From the NCBI GenBank assembly GCA_009869945.1, contig WIXG01000451.1, positions 1-54,752 of the forward strand: a stretch of 54,752 bases of DNA. The letters are read 5' to 3'. Source of the stretch: Mesaphorura yosii (Eukaryota; Arthropoda; Collembola; Poduromorpha; Tullbergiidae). Of the stretch, positions 12,701 through 24,257 are shown one piece after another. Position 1 is the stretch's first letter. Each line of letters begins with the position of its first letter. Made by a program: the position numbers and the translations under genes. The notes under the pieces were generated by a model, which searched no databases, was not told the DNA's origin, and saw only the letters and a list, made by a program, of their open reading frames with translations.

Positions 12701-14748
12701 GGCAAGGAACTCTGTGGTAATTGTATTGTTGGGGTCGGTCAGCACTCCTTTGCACGCACGTGGACTATCTTATCACTTTTATAAACAATTTCGTGCACAC
12801 AAGATAAGATTGTCTTCACAATATCGTATAGCGCCGCCGTTTTCAGCCACTCTTTAGTCGTTCTTTCTCAGCTCAGCCAAGGCTCGTACGCGGACGCACT
12901 CTTAAAATAGGGGGCTCCATCAGGATTTCTATAAATTCCGAAATTTCCAGACTCCAAACTGCTTTAATTATCCAGTGGAAACATGCGAGAACGGCAGCAA
13001 TCGTCGACCCTGCTTCTTTGGTGCTCGGAAGCGGACTGCTGACACAGCAAACTCTTTGGCAATCTTCAAGTGCAGCGCAGTTGAGTCTTTTTCTTGGTTG
13101 CCGTCGCTCAAATGAGGAGAGATGAACGAGTGCGATTGCGTGGTTGGCTCGTGACTGTTGCGAGTAGGCCGAGTGCCGAGTGTTCGAAGGGAGGAGCGAA
13201 GCTTTCTCTCTCAAAACACTCACGTTTTTTCCTCATTAAGACTGGGCCGGCTCGCATTTTTTGCGGTCTCTCTCTGCCTGGTCGTTCCACTGCAGCGATT
13301 GGGAGTGGAGGCGAGAAGAGGAACTCCACCCGGAGCACGTGAAAGGGGACCAATCACAAAAGTTGGAGTGATTGTCTCGATTTGATGGAAATTTTGAGCT
13401 TTCGCATTCGGAAAACACTTTTCTCAGAGGGCAATAAATCACTGGCCAGAGATGATGGACTCTCGTAAGTGGTCGCAGCAGCAGCGTGATTTACGATCAG
13501 CACATACGGGAGTGACGTCCAACTAAAGAGTTTTATTTCTCATCCGAATTCCTTCGCGGGCGAGAGTTCTAATCGATGTGCACGCCGTTGACCTCCGTTA
13601 AAACGCGGAGCGCGGGCGAGGAAGTCGGGAGTGTGTTTGGGTGGAAAAGAGATGCGTCCGTCCGAGTCTTTCGCGGGTTGAGGGGTTTCTGACCTTTCCG
13701 CCTTTTCCTTCGATCGGAGGCCGAGCAGAATCGCCAGCCCTGCACAGCCCTTTGATGAAGGCAGATTGCCCGCTTCTTGGACGAGAATCACGAATCCCCT
13801 GTAGAAATTCACAGCCAGAGACTGAATGAGTCCCTGAATCGCCCAGAATTTTTTCCAAAGTCCCCAGAAAAAAAATCCGCTGTGTGCAGAGATCGCTCGC
13901 GTCTCTCACTGAGAACCACACGCCGGAAAAATTGTAGAGGCTCACACGCAGACTCCACAACGATCGATTTTTTTAAAGGATCAAACAAAAACATTTCAAT
14001 GGGAACACGATTATTGTCCTGAATGAACAATGATCAGAATTTCAAAAGACGCCAAATTTCAGAGTCCCCAGAGAGTCTCGAGGAGAGTCAGTAGTTTTGG
14101 GACCCCACCACCGTCACTCTGCGTATTAGCGGTCTGGCCCGCCATCCGGGTTCCTGTAACCCTCTTCCGCGGAGAGCCTCACCCGCATCTTCCCCGGATT
14201 GCAGAAAGACAAAAAATATGGAAAGAAATTACAGTCCGAAACAAAGTCCTCAGTGAATTTTCAAAGATGATCTGCAGCGGAGTGCAGCAGTACACTGGAA
14301 TTCAGTTGAGCAGCCCAGTCGTCTCCGCCACAGTCTTCAATCCGAGATAACCTGCTCATTAATCGAGAGAGCGCCGTCGCCGTCTCCACCATTTTCAAAA
14401 TGATAAGAACATGCGACTCTCTCTCTCGTGTCTCCGTCACCGTAAACAAAAACTTACAAAAGTTATTCAACGAGAATTCCAACAGTACACTTTTTATTCA
14501 CTCGACCGCAGCCGGCAGAGAAGTGAAAGTGACACTCACGTCGCCACGTACAAAGTTATAAACGCAATCGCCGTACATACTCGAGGGAGGTGAGAGAGTT
14601 TTGTGTTGAAGGCGGACGTTCTACCAAAAACCCAGGCCGGAAATGTTTAGGAACTCGAGTTACTTAATTATTATTAAAATAGTAGGAACCGTACATTTTT
14701 AATTAAACTACCAGTGAATAAATTAAATTACAAAAAAAGTCTCATCAT
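9776..14748. promoter_or_regulatory. Non-coding interval between the pannier-like gene and GATA-B
   Basis: About 5 kb without a supportable coding exon. It lies upstream of the pannier-like gene and downstream of GATA-B, both on the minus strand, so it should hold pannier 5' untranslated exons, promoter and enhancers. Visible items are a facing pair of GATA sites at 12765-12808, a short GA run near 11218-11234 and scattered AT-rich homeobox-like cores. TTTAAT at 14698-14703 (ATTAAA on the minus strand) may be the GATA-B poly(A) signal. Confidence 0.5.
12765..12808. promoter_or_regulatory. Facing pair of GATA sites upstream of the pannier-like gene
   Basis: CTATCTTATCAC at 12765-12776 and AAGATAAG ending at 12808 are WGATAR sites in opposite orientation about 30 bp apart. 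They flank an AT-rich TTTATAAACAATTT stretch, a forkhead-like core. Such paired sites are typical of GATA-regulated enhancers. The site is about 3 kb upstream of the pannier-like start codon. Confidence 0.35.
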
Positions 14749-17695
14749 CTACTTCTGCTGCCCGTGCTGCCCTGGTAACTGAATCAAATCCTCATAGTTG
14801 TTGTTCTCCTGTTCTAAATATCCCGCATCTGATAACCTCTTCAATTCAGGTACAGACCCCACAATCGGCTGTTGGTGCTGCTGCTGGTGCCCTGGTAAAT
14901 AACTCGAGACTGGGGGCAGCGCTTTAGCTTTATTCCCACTAAGCACCTGCGATAGTAGTAGTTGGTGGTTTGTGATGACTGAGGAGCCTGAAGGTGGTCG
15001 CCTGTCAAACTGCTGCATACTAGAAAGATGATTGCCAGCCGATCCCCCAATCGCCCCCGCCCCTGCTGGATTCTTAGGTTTCCTTTTACGGGTCTGGATC
15101 CCCTCCTTTTTCATGGTGCGGGGGCGGGCGACCTGCGAGGGAGAGAAAGTGGAGTTTAGTCTCTCGTTGCCGGGTGCGGAAGTGGAGAGCACGAGTCTCT
15201 GCTCGGGAGAGAGGAAAGCCAGACGACCAGAATTCCATACAATACACTCAATTAGCTTGAGAAGCTCGAGCTACGCAACAGTCAGCCTGAGTGCACTCGG
15301 TCGTTAAGATAAAGCAACAGAATTTCAGACTCGACGGCTCCGGACCAGACAGTCAGTCGGCCGCCGCCGTCTGCTCTCTCCCCATGGTAACCACCAAACG
15401 TACGTATCAAACTCACTGGCCGGCTGGCCTCATGGAAACCACTTTAATTCAGAAAGCTACAACTCACCGAGTGCAGTTTATAGTACAACCCACACGCATT
15501 GCAAACTGGCTCCCCCTGGTTGTTCCTCCTCCAGAGAGTTGTTGTTGTAGTGTCACAATTCGAGCAGACCATTCCAGAGCGGCGGGAGCCGCTTGCAGGG
15601 CCCTAGAGGAATTTTGTACAATTTTAAAAAAATTCCCTGTCCAACCACTATGGAAACGAGAGTACTTCTAAAAAAACCTAAACTCACCCCTTGCCCTCCA
15701 GTAGCTCCTTGACTAACACGCTTCCCCTGTTTAGAGTTCGCCAGTGGCCGATTAACCCCATTCGTCCTGTGATAAAGACCGCAAGCATTGCATAAGTAGT
15801 GGCCCGTCTCGTCCCTGCGCCAGAGGGGCGTCATGTGGGCGCCGCAGTTGACGCACTCTTTCGGGTCGTACCCGGCGGACATTTCGGAGGAGTCCATCTG
15901 CGGCTGCTGGAATTTGTCATCGTATCCGGAGCCGTAGTAGTACTGTGGGTCGATCATCGCCGCCGCCTGTGGCAAAGGTGGACCCGCCTTGGGCTCCATG
16001 TAACCATAGTAGTCTTGGTGGTGCAGCTCACTGCCAGAGGTGGGCATCGTGGACGGGGATGGGGTGGGGCTGTACCCATATGCTCCGCCTCCGCCGTTGT
16101 CCCAAGCCTGTACGGGTGTTTTTGGAGGTTCACTTGAATTTTGACTTGAAATTCGGGTGCGCATTCCTGAATATCTTACGAATTATTCAAGCACGGCTTC
16201 AGAGTATTTTTTAAAATAATTTCAAATTCGTCCGCGCATCTCTGATTCCAAATTTTGAATTGAGTGTGCACACCACTGTTTTTTGTTTGGAGAGTTATTT
16301 AAGCGCGAAACCTCTGAGTATTTTTGTGGGAGTGCACAGATCTGTTTTTTTTTCAGCACATCTCGAGTTCTTACCTCCCTCTGCTGCTGTCCCGCCACAG
16401 CGGCCGCCAGGTGACTATAAAGCTGCTGCTGAGCGTAGCTCGTCGGTTGGTATCCGTAAGCTTCATGGTGGTGGTAACTTCGTTCTTCCTTCAGAACTAC
16501 GTACAAAATGCGTGTTAGTAGATAGGTACTGAAGGTTCAGGAGTTTAGAGTTGTGCTCACCCTGCTGCCCGTGCTGCCCATTTCCATAGCCGTGCTGCTG
16601 TCCATCCGTCCTCTCTATTAACAGGTGGCCGCCACTAGAGGACAGAGAGCTGCTGGAGGACCGGGAAGCTATCAAGTGTGCTCCATCGGTTGTACTACCG
16701 CTCTGCTTGTAGTCTACAGGAGGACCCTGCATTTCCAAGTACTCCTGCAGGTGGCGTGGTTGTTGCCTGTACCCACCTGTATTGTAGTGCTGCTGCTGTT
16801 GTTGCGGAGGAGGAGGGTTGTGATAGCCCCCACCGCGGGAAGACCAGAGCTGTGACTCTGAAGTATATCCCCTGTATGACTGCTGAGAGCTCGACCCCGC
16901 CGCCGCTATCGCTTTAGCAATATCGATCTGATTCAAAGATAGCGGAGGTCCTGTCCTCTGCTGCTCGGCCGAGATGGCTGCGAGGACGGAGAGGTTGTCA
17001 GAGTAGTCTGCTCTGTTCTGCTCCTCGTGTCGGGGCTCTGGCGGCTGCTGCAGTGGTTGCTTCCAGTCCTCCTCTTCGCTCTTGACTACGGCACTGTACT
17101 CTATATTAGTAGTTGGAGGCTGCTGCTGCGGTGTAAATTGAATCACGCCACGTGCTGGGGGTTGCTGCGGGGGTTTCTCCGTTTCCATCTCGGCGGTCAT
17201 GATGGCAGTACTGGAGTGTGGTGCTCCGTTTGCGGTGCTCGTGGATGGTGGCTCAGCGTACTCTTGCTCCTGCTGCAGATGCTCTGTGGCGCGATCAACC
17301 TCTTCTGTAGAGTGATGGTGATGCAAGTGATGCTCTTGTGATTCAGCATGGTGCACGAGTGGATGCTGCGATGAAGACTCAGCGCATCCGCCAGCGTCCT
17401 GACCGGAACTCGGATGTCCTTCTTTGCCACGGCTTAGTGCAGAGTCTTCCGTTTCCTCAATGCTCTCGTAGGCTTGTTGCTCATCTCCAATTGATTTGCT
17501 GGCGGTTGGCTCCTCCTCTGGAAGCACCTGTGGGGCCCTCACCCTAATATTCTTCAATAACTCTTGATCGTGCGATCGGTTGTGGTTCATCAGCTCTAGC
17601 CCACTGGAGTGGATGACGAGTGGGTGCTCTTCCATTGCAGGTGCTGTAGGTTGATCGCCAACTCCTGAAGAAGGTCCTGGTTGGTCTCCCTCCAT
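14749..17695 (-). CDS. Two-finger GATA transcription factor (GATA-B), serpent/GATAe class
   Basis: Second GATA factor of the cluster, a nuclear DNA-binding regulator. Minus-strand exons: 17695-16561, 16484-16375, 16107-15688, 15602-15468, 15132-14749; all phases agree, 727 residues. Exon 1 is a 378-residue Gln/His/Ser/Glu-rich activation-type region with an untranslated leader whose exon begins at 17706. The N-finger has [17 protein letters not shown] and is unusual, ending LANSKQGKR instead of the family LIKP-KR basic arm. The C-finger is split by an intron: [18 protein letters not shown] in one exon and [20 protein letters not shown] in the next. The tail ends QHGQQK. Residues around the C-finger do not let me decide between serpent and GATAe. 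The small exon 16484-16375 uses an AAG acceptor, and the 16107 acceptor has a weak pyrimidine tract, so alternatives exist there. Confidence 0.85.
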
Positions 17696-17706
17696 CTTTG
17701 TAAACT

Positions 17707-19894
17707 CTGAAAAAGAGAATCCATGGGATCAGAAATGACGACGGCGAGCTGCACAACCGGCCTCATCACAAGAAGAGAGCCGTACGTATGTGAGGGAAAA
17801 TGAATGAAGCCAGCCGTTTATTACTCACGACCGGAATTCGAGAGACTGTTGACTTTCCGGGTGGAGGTGCTTTTTAATTAGTAATAAACCTCTCAACGTC
17901 GTTACCCACATCACACTACGGTGGTTGATGGTTGACTGTAAACCCACAAAAGTTAAGTATAGAGAGTCTCACGTTGCCCCTCAGGACCGATCCCCGGCCT
18001 TCGCGAAACCAGCGCATCCCAACGTTAATTGAGCCGGGCACTGTCCTGGAGCGAGAATGTTAGAAATCCATCACCGGTCATAGTGAAAAGAAGAGTGCAG
18101 CGCGGACGGGTCAAAGATAACCAGTGAAATCGACGAGCAGCGGAGAGTACTGGTGAAGGTTAAGATTAGCGAAACGCTGTTGTTGATAGCCCGTGTGTGA
18201 TAAGACAAGGATGGGGTGATATCAAGACGCCGTATCTACTATCGCAGCTATCGAGACTGATATGGGCACACGACTATCGCCGGAACAATTGCGCCCCAGA
18301 CGCCCCGCTGGAGGAAGGTTCCCAAAAGCAGTTGGAGGGGACTTACCCGCTTCCCAATTCACTCTTGCCTGGACTCTGAATTCCTCAAGAAACCGGAGTT
18401 GCTGCTTCAGGAAATACTAAACACGACTTTATCACACAATCGCACTCGGATAAGGACTGCCGTCGCTGATACGGAGCAGAAGCAGCACTCGTGATACGAC
18501 AAGACACGTCATGCACACATTCCCCACTGGAAGCATTATGAAAGGTGCGGAATAATGAATAAAGATGGATTCCAATATTTCATCGTAAAGTGTGTTTGTG
18601 TGCTCTCCGATTCGATCCCACTACCTTTCGCTCCCAATCAGAGAAGCTTTTGTGTTTGCACACCGTCCTCTCTCTCTCTGCTTCACGACATCAATCGTCG
18701 CTCTTGTTTGCACGGCTTATCAGCAGCCTGGATTCCTCTCCGATGATGATTGTGAGTGCTGTGCTCATCGATTCACTGTGTTTAAGTGCGTCACTTTTAC
18801 ACCATCCCGCAGCTGTGTGATTCCCGGAGAGTTTCTCTTCAAAAGGTGCTCCATCGCATTCATTCCCTGTAAACGACATGGCCGTTCCAAACGGGATGCT
18901 CACTTCTCATTCTTTTGTGCTGATAAGGCGATGATGATGTTCGGAATTGGAGCACACGAACCCCACAAACAGCATACGATGATGGTCGTACTCGCTGCTG
19001 CTATTGACACGATGGATTCCCTGTGCAAATAGTGGAATCATTTTGAGAGCTGATAAGGACTCCAGCTCGCAATGGGTCGTATTTTTGTTGTAGGTGCTTT
19101 CAGAGGACTGCCCGGGCACTGCCACTGGCTGCGATGCTCGTATGCGAGTGGAAGAGTACACGGAAAATGTGGGGGGCGGATGGATGCGTTTTGGGAGTAT
19201 GGAGAATTCGGGCATCGGCCAGCGTGACGGAGGCACACGGCCCTTCCGATCGGAGCTGCTCCTCCATTGTGGAATCTGGGGGTTGGAGTTTGGGTGGGAG
19301 TTTGTGTGCGAGGGGGCTGGTGGAACAAAGGCGAGAGGAGCCGTGGTGATCGAGCGAGGCACCGGTAGAGTGCCTCTGTGATTCACTCTCTCTCTCTCTC
19401 TCTCTTTCTGAGGAATATGAGATCAGCTGTGTGCTCTCGTGTAAATCGTTCTACGCACGGCCCTCAAAAAATATTGAAGCAGTTGCGAAAGTTCCGTCCT
19501 GCTGCGAATAATATCGTCGAATGCGGTTGTGGACGTCACGGATATTAGAAACAGAAGTTTCGTCTCGTGCTTGGAACTCCACCGTCTATTTCTTCCGCCA
19601 AGCAGGAGACTGTGGGGGAACCAGCCAGGATCCAGCTGACATTTACCTCGTCCAGCAGCAGCCAGTCCACTCTATTCGTGTTCGGTCAGCCATTCACAGT
19701 TCGCAGCGGTCCTCCCGAGTAACTGTCAGCCAGCTGTGAGGTTGTTCAGCAGTCCAGCACTACGATCGGGGTGAGTTTCCAGTTGCCGATCTTTCAACCA
19801 GATTTATGGAGCAGGTTTCATCTTTGCCCTCCTTCTGTTTGGCAGGCCTTCATCGAACCAACGCCGCCGCCTCAGGAGCCTGACTCCCCTCGAA
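17707..19894. promoter_or_regulatory. Divergent intergenic region: GATA-B (-) and Elongin A (+) promoters
   Basis: No coding exon is supportable. The Elongin A leader is split: a non-coding exon ends at 19770, a 75-bp intron spans 19771-19845, and ATG follows at 19895. The region carries four TGATAAG sites, at 18199-18205, 18716-18722 (minus), 18921-18927 and 19051-19057, nearer to GATA-B than to the Elongin A start. A short CT run lies at about 19385-19406. GATA-B untranslated exons must also lie here but could not be placed. Confidence 0.5.
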
Positions 19895-22100
19895 ATGTCC
19901 ACTACGGAAGTCATCCTTCACTGCCAACGGCAGCTGAAGAGGGTTGAGGGGGAGGAGAAGGTGAGATGACAATCCTGATCAACTGATCTACTCTGTAATT
20001 GCTTACACTACCTCTTCTCCACAGCTCCTCCACTACCTCCGCCGCCTCTCCCGCCTCTGCATAAGGCTGAAGCACCTCCAGCGAACTGGCATAGGGAAGA
20101 CCGTTAACCAGTTGGCGAGGTTGGAAGGACCAGCTGGCTCCTTCGCTGAGGAGTTGGTTATAAAGTGGAAGCGGGTCGTGGAGGAGGAGTCCGTGGAGGG
20201 TACTACTAGGAAGAGTGATGGGAAAAGGAAGAGGAGCAGCAGCTCTAATGAAGAGGAGGAAGATGAGAATGGGGATGATGAAGATATAAAGAGAGAGCTG
20301 GAGCACCTCCAAGAGCAGTACTGCGATGAGGATGAAGACAGTGATGATGGGATGGTGATTGCAAGCCCGCCTCCACAGCAGCCCTCTTCGGATGACGAGC
20401 CGCCTTCTAGAGTCAAGTTGGAGGAGGAGGACGTTAGAGTGTCGTCTTCCAGCGGCGGTTACCGACAGGTCAACCCGCATCACTCCGTCATAGTCAAGCA
20501 AGAGCCAGACTCCTCATCAGAAGAGGAACAAATACACCACTCCCGAGTGAGGGTGAAAGAGGAGCCTCCATCATCCGAGGAAGAGGATGACAGTCGGGTA
20601 CATCATCAAGTAACTACTATAAAGAAGGAGCCACAGGAGGAGCACCGTACCAAGTCCAAAGTCAGGGTGAAGGAGGAGCGGCGGCGGCGGAGCTCCCCGG
20701 AGAATGGAAGTCGAGTCAAAGTGAAGCGGGAGCCTGAGTCCGAGGATGGGGAGCCTCCAGCATCCAACCACACCAAGGGAAAAGCAAGTCACAGGGAGCA
20801 CCGCCACCAGACCAAAGTCAAATCGGAGGGTCACTCCAAGACTGAGGAGAGGGAGAAGAGCAACGGGAGAGACAAGCCACAGCACCGGGAGCGGAGCTCC
20901 GAGTCATCCTCCACACTGTCAAAGAGGCGGAAGAAAGACAAGGAGGAGCCTCCAGCGAGCACTAATCAGAAACAAGACAACAAACTGAAATTGCTCAGCA
21001 CCCAGCCAGAGATCGACTCCACCTCTGGTTTAGGGTTCGAGGCAGTGCTGGGGTGTTTGGATGTGGTGCAGCCATCCTCTTCCAGTGGGAAGAAGAAAAA
21101 GAAGTCAGAGAAGACTTCGGGTGGTTCCGAAGACGCTGGAAAGAGGAGGACGGCTCACCAGCAGCAGAGTTCAAAGGCGACTGCATTAAAATTCAAGCTG
21201 AACGACTCCACAACTCTACTGGACCCCTACTATAGGCCGAGCCTAGCATCCAGACTCCCTCCTCCTGCTCCTAAACGGCGCAATTCATACCAGGAACTCA
21301 GCCTCCAATCCGCTGACCATCAACTCTCCTCCATGATCACCAGTCGCAAGCAAAAAACGAAAGTCTACTCGGGGCATGCCAAAGCTATTAATGGATGTAT
21401 CCCGAGCTTATTCTCCCTCTGCATCGTCAAGATACAAGACCACATTGAAGATCTCGGCTATACTGGTGGTGTGCCTTACGAGATACTGAAACCAGTACTA
21501 GAAAGGGCCACATCCCAGCAGTTGTTACAGATAGAGTCTTTCAATGAGTACTTGATCGAGTCTACAGGGGAGTTGTGGAAGTTTCATTGTGGGAGGGATT
21601 TTAAGACTGCCATAAGAGATGAAGAGAAATTAGAGACATGGAGGGAGCTTTACCAGAGGTGTATCATGGAGAGAGAAGAGAAATTTGAGTCTGCGAGGAA
21701 GAGAGTGGGGAAGAGCAACCGGGAGAAGCCGGCGGAGAGGAAGGCTAAACTCGCTTATCTAGAAACGAGCAAGGGACCGAGATATGGACAGAGGAAGGAG
21801 GGGGTGGTGAGTCCTTTTCTCTGAAATGTTCAATTTGGGTATTTCACAAAAGACTTCTGAACTCTGCAGATCAAGAACGGGATGCGTTCTCTTAAAACGA
21901 TGGAGGAGGGTCAGAGCCAGAGGAAGGTTAAAGTTGAGGAGGCGAGTGTTGTGATACAAGCTGGGTCGAGAGCGGGGACCGCACCGGGGACAGTGTCCAG
22001 ATCTGCTGAGAGCTCCCCTTCATCCTCCTCATCCAAGAAGATAAAAAAGGCTCCTTTAATGCAAAAGACCTTCAAGCTGATGAGGTCGTTGAGGAGGTAG
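19895..22100 (+). CDS. ELOA: Elongin A (RNA polymerase II elongation factor, Cullin-5 substrate receptor)
   Basis: Elongin A binds Elongin B/C to raise Pol II elongation rate, and can recruit Cullin ubiquitin ligase to stalled polymerase. Exons 19895-19960, 20025-21806, 21870-22100 give 692 residues, close to the vertebrate 770. Residues 1-75 match the TFIIS N-terminal (LW) domain (LLHYLRRLSRL, TGIGKTVNQLA). The middle is acidic, Ser-rich and highly charged, with seven PsiKxE motifs between residues 152 and 290. Residues 483-492 (SLFSLCIVKI) fit the Elongin B/C-binding BC box, followed by YEILKPVLERATSQQLLQIE and ELWKFHCGRDF of the Elongin A domain. The start follows a spliced 5'UTR. AATAAA lies at 22208-22213. 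It sits head-to-tail with the lipase, 760 bp upstream of it. Confidence 0.92.
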
Positions 22101-22207
22101 CCGACTGCAATTCATTCGAGACTGATGTATTGTAAATAGGACTAAGAGGAGTTGTCACCATTTCCTGCATCGCACACTCCTACCATATTTACTCTCTGCA
22201 AATGGTG

Positions 22208-22213
22208 AATAAA
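22208..22213 (+). terminator. Elongin A poly(A) signal
   Basis: AATAAA 108 nt after the stop codon. Confidence 0.6.
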
Positions 22214-22859
22214 AGAGTACTCGGTTAATAATTGCCTCAGAGGGACGTCTGACTGCGAGCGGTGATCGATTGGGTTTCTTCTTGACAACGTGAATATTCG
22301 AAATGCATTAAACGTGCCATTCGCCTTTCGGCACAGCACCGAAAACGGACAAGTGGCAGCAGCAGGAAGCACGGAATTCGCCATGGGGCAGATTGCAGCA
22401 TTGTCAGCAACAGCTTCAGAATCGAGGTCAAGTTTACAGAGATGGCAAGAAAGTGACAGAACTCAGTGTAGCGTTTATCGTTCTGTGCTCTGGCTAATTT
22501 TAAACAAAGCCATATTCATCATTTGTGTACACACTTTTGAACACTTAATTAGCCAATTGAGTGTTTGCAGAGCCATAACATTCGTACTGAATGAGCTCTC
22601 GTGTTGGCTTACAACTCTTAACGAGGCTACTTGATACTCTTATTGCTGATTCTCAACACCTTTTGCAAAATTAGTGTACGTGTCTGTCAATTCGCCATGG
22701 TGGCCTTATACATGAGGGTATGAAATTAGTGGTAGCGGTTCGGATATCAGCAGTCGCGATCTCGTTGACGGTGGCAGTCTCTCAGAGGGCGTAGTGCAGG
22801 AGGGATGTCGACCCGGGAGCAGTGCGCTACTGTGGTAACGCAATAGGTCTTTGGAAGCG
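22214..22859. other. Elongin A to lipase intergenic region
   Basis: No coding exon or RNA gene seen. It should contain the lipase promoter and leader. Confidence 0.4.
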
Positions 22860-24247
22860 ATGGACAGGCCGATGCTCTTCCTCATTGGAATTCTGCTGCT
22901 GGAGAGCGCTGGTGGCGCTGCCGGTGGACAAGATCACTACTCGAATACCACTGGGGAGCCACGAACTATACTGATCACCACGAGGTTATTCAATACCGAC
23001 CTGGAGAATGTTCATCTGAGCGCGGTAAGTCTCCTCCCAATCGCTTCCTCCTCCAGGGGTTTTCTAATCACGCTCTCCCCTCCGCAGCCCCAACTAATTG
23101 AAAAATACGGCTACCCGTTCGAGTGCCACACCATATCAACTCAAGATGGGTACATACTAACCCTGCACAGGATCCCACCCCGATCAGGAGCAGGGCGCCC
23201 TGTAGTACTATTCCACGGAATGTTCCAGTCCTCACGTGATTTCCTAATGCACCCACGCTCCAAGTCTTTACCTTACAAGTTACAAGAGAATGGATATGAT
23301 GTCTGGCTGGCCAACGCACGTGGGTCGCAGTACTCGAGGGGGCACTTGACTCTAAACCCTAATCAACTCCAGTACTGGCTCTTTAGCGTGGATGAGGTTG
23401 TCAAATATGACTCGACAGCTATAATCGACTACGTACTAACTACAACTGGCTCTGAGAATTTAGTATGGATCGGATACAGCCTCGGAACAGCCGTAGGACT
23501 TGGATTGACCTCTTCTATAACAGAATACAATCAAAAGATCAGCTCATTAGTCTTACTGGGAACGACTGCTTATGTAGGGCACTGTAAATCCCCAGTACTA
23601 AGGGTACTAGCCCCCTTTGAGAGGGTGCAAACTCTATTAATGAGTCTATTCAACCATGGGGAGAGCCTCCCTTTATGGTTATTACCATTAATGAGGACTT
23701 TTTTGCCAATACTCTGCTTACCAGAGGCGGAGCTGAATAAACCGGGATTCTGCTCAGTATTCTTGTGGATCGTGGCTGGGATTAGTGTACAGGAGGCGAA
23801 CCCGGTGAGTTTTCTTCTTAACCCCGCCAAATTCAAATTCTTGGCGGATTAAAAACACGATTGTATCTCCCACAGCGCTGGCTCCCAATCTTACTCGGAG
23901 GGACACCCTCTCCACTATCAATCCGTATGCTCTCACAGTGGTATCAGTGGATTAACACAGGGGAGTTTACTTACTTCAATTATGGGAGTAAGAATCAAGC
24001 TAAATACGGAATGGGAGTGCCACCAGCTTATGACCTGTCCCGTGTCCAAACCCGAATTGTCAACTTCTATGCGGATAACGACTGGCTCTCCGTCCCATCC
24101 GATGTGCAGAGAACTCTGAATGATTTGTCAAGCGCATCACAAGTTGTGAATGTGAGAGTTCCCTTACAGAGTTTTAACCACCTGGATTTTATTTATGGCG
24201 TGGATGCTGATACGTTGGTTTACGACAAGATTTTAGAGTTGATTTGA
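22860..24247 (+). CDS. Secreted acid lipase (lysosomal acid/gastric lipase family, AB hydrolase)
   Basis: Predicted triacylglycerol or cholesteryl-ester hydrolase, secreted or lysosomal. Exons 22860-23024, 23088-23804, 23876-24247 give 417 residues, typical of the family (about 400). ATG 22860 opens a signal peptide (MDRPMLFLIGILLLESAGG). The lipase start motif follows: IEKYGYPFECHTISTQDGY, LHRIP, VVLFHGMFQSS, and the DVWLANARGSQYSRGH block. The triad is S186 (GYSLGT where most members have GHSQGT), D363 (NDWL) and H396 (NHLDFIYG). The first intron is only 63 bp and is open in the same frame, so its retention would add 21 residues; it has good GTAAGT and CCGCAG ends. AATAAA lies at 24252-24257, five nt after the stop. 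Unlike its two GATA-family surroundings, it is a metabolic gene inside the cluster. Confidence 0.9.
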
Positions 24248-24251
24248 TTGG

Positions 24252-24257
24252 AATAAA
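24252..24257 (+). terminator. Lipase poly(A) signal
   Basis: AATAAA begins immediately after the stop codon, giving a very short 3'UTR. Confidence 0.55.

Noticed and set aside
18592..19032. 146-codon plus-strand open frame in the GATA-B/Elongin A intergenic region
   Set aside because: Overlapping frames of equal length, no domain, and it spans the TGATAAG sites; most likely chance.
19385..19406. CT microsatellite as a functional element
   Set aside because: Only about ten units; ordinary simple repeat.
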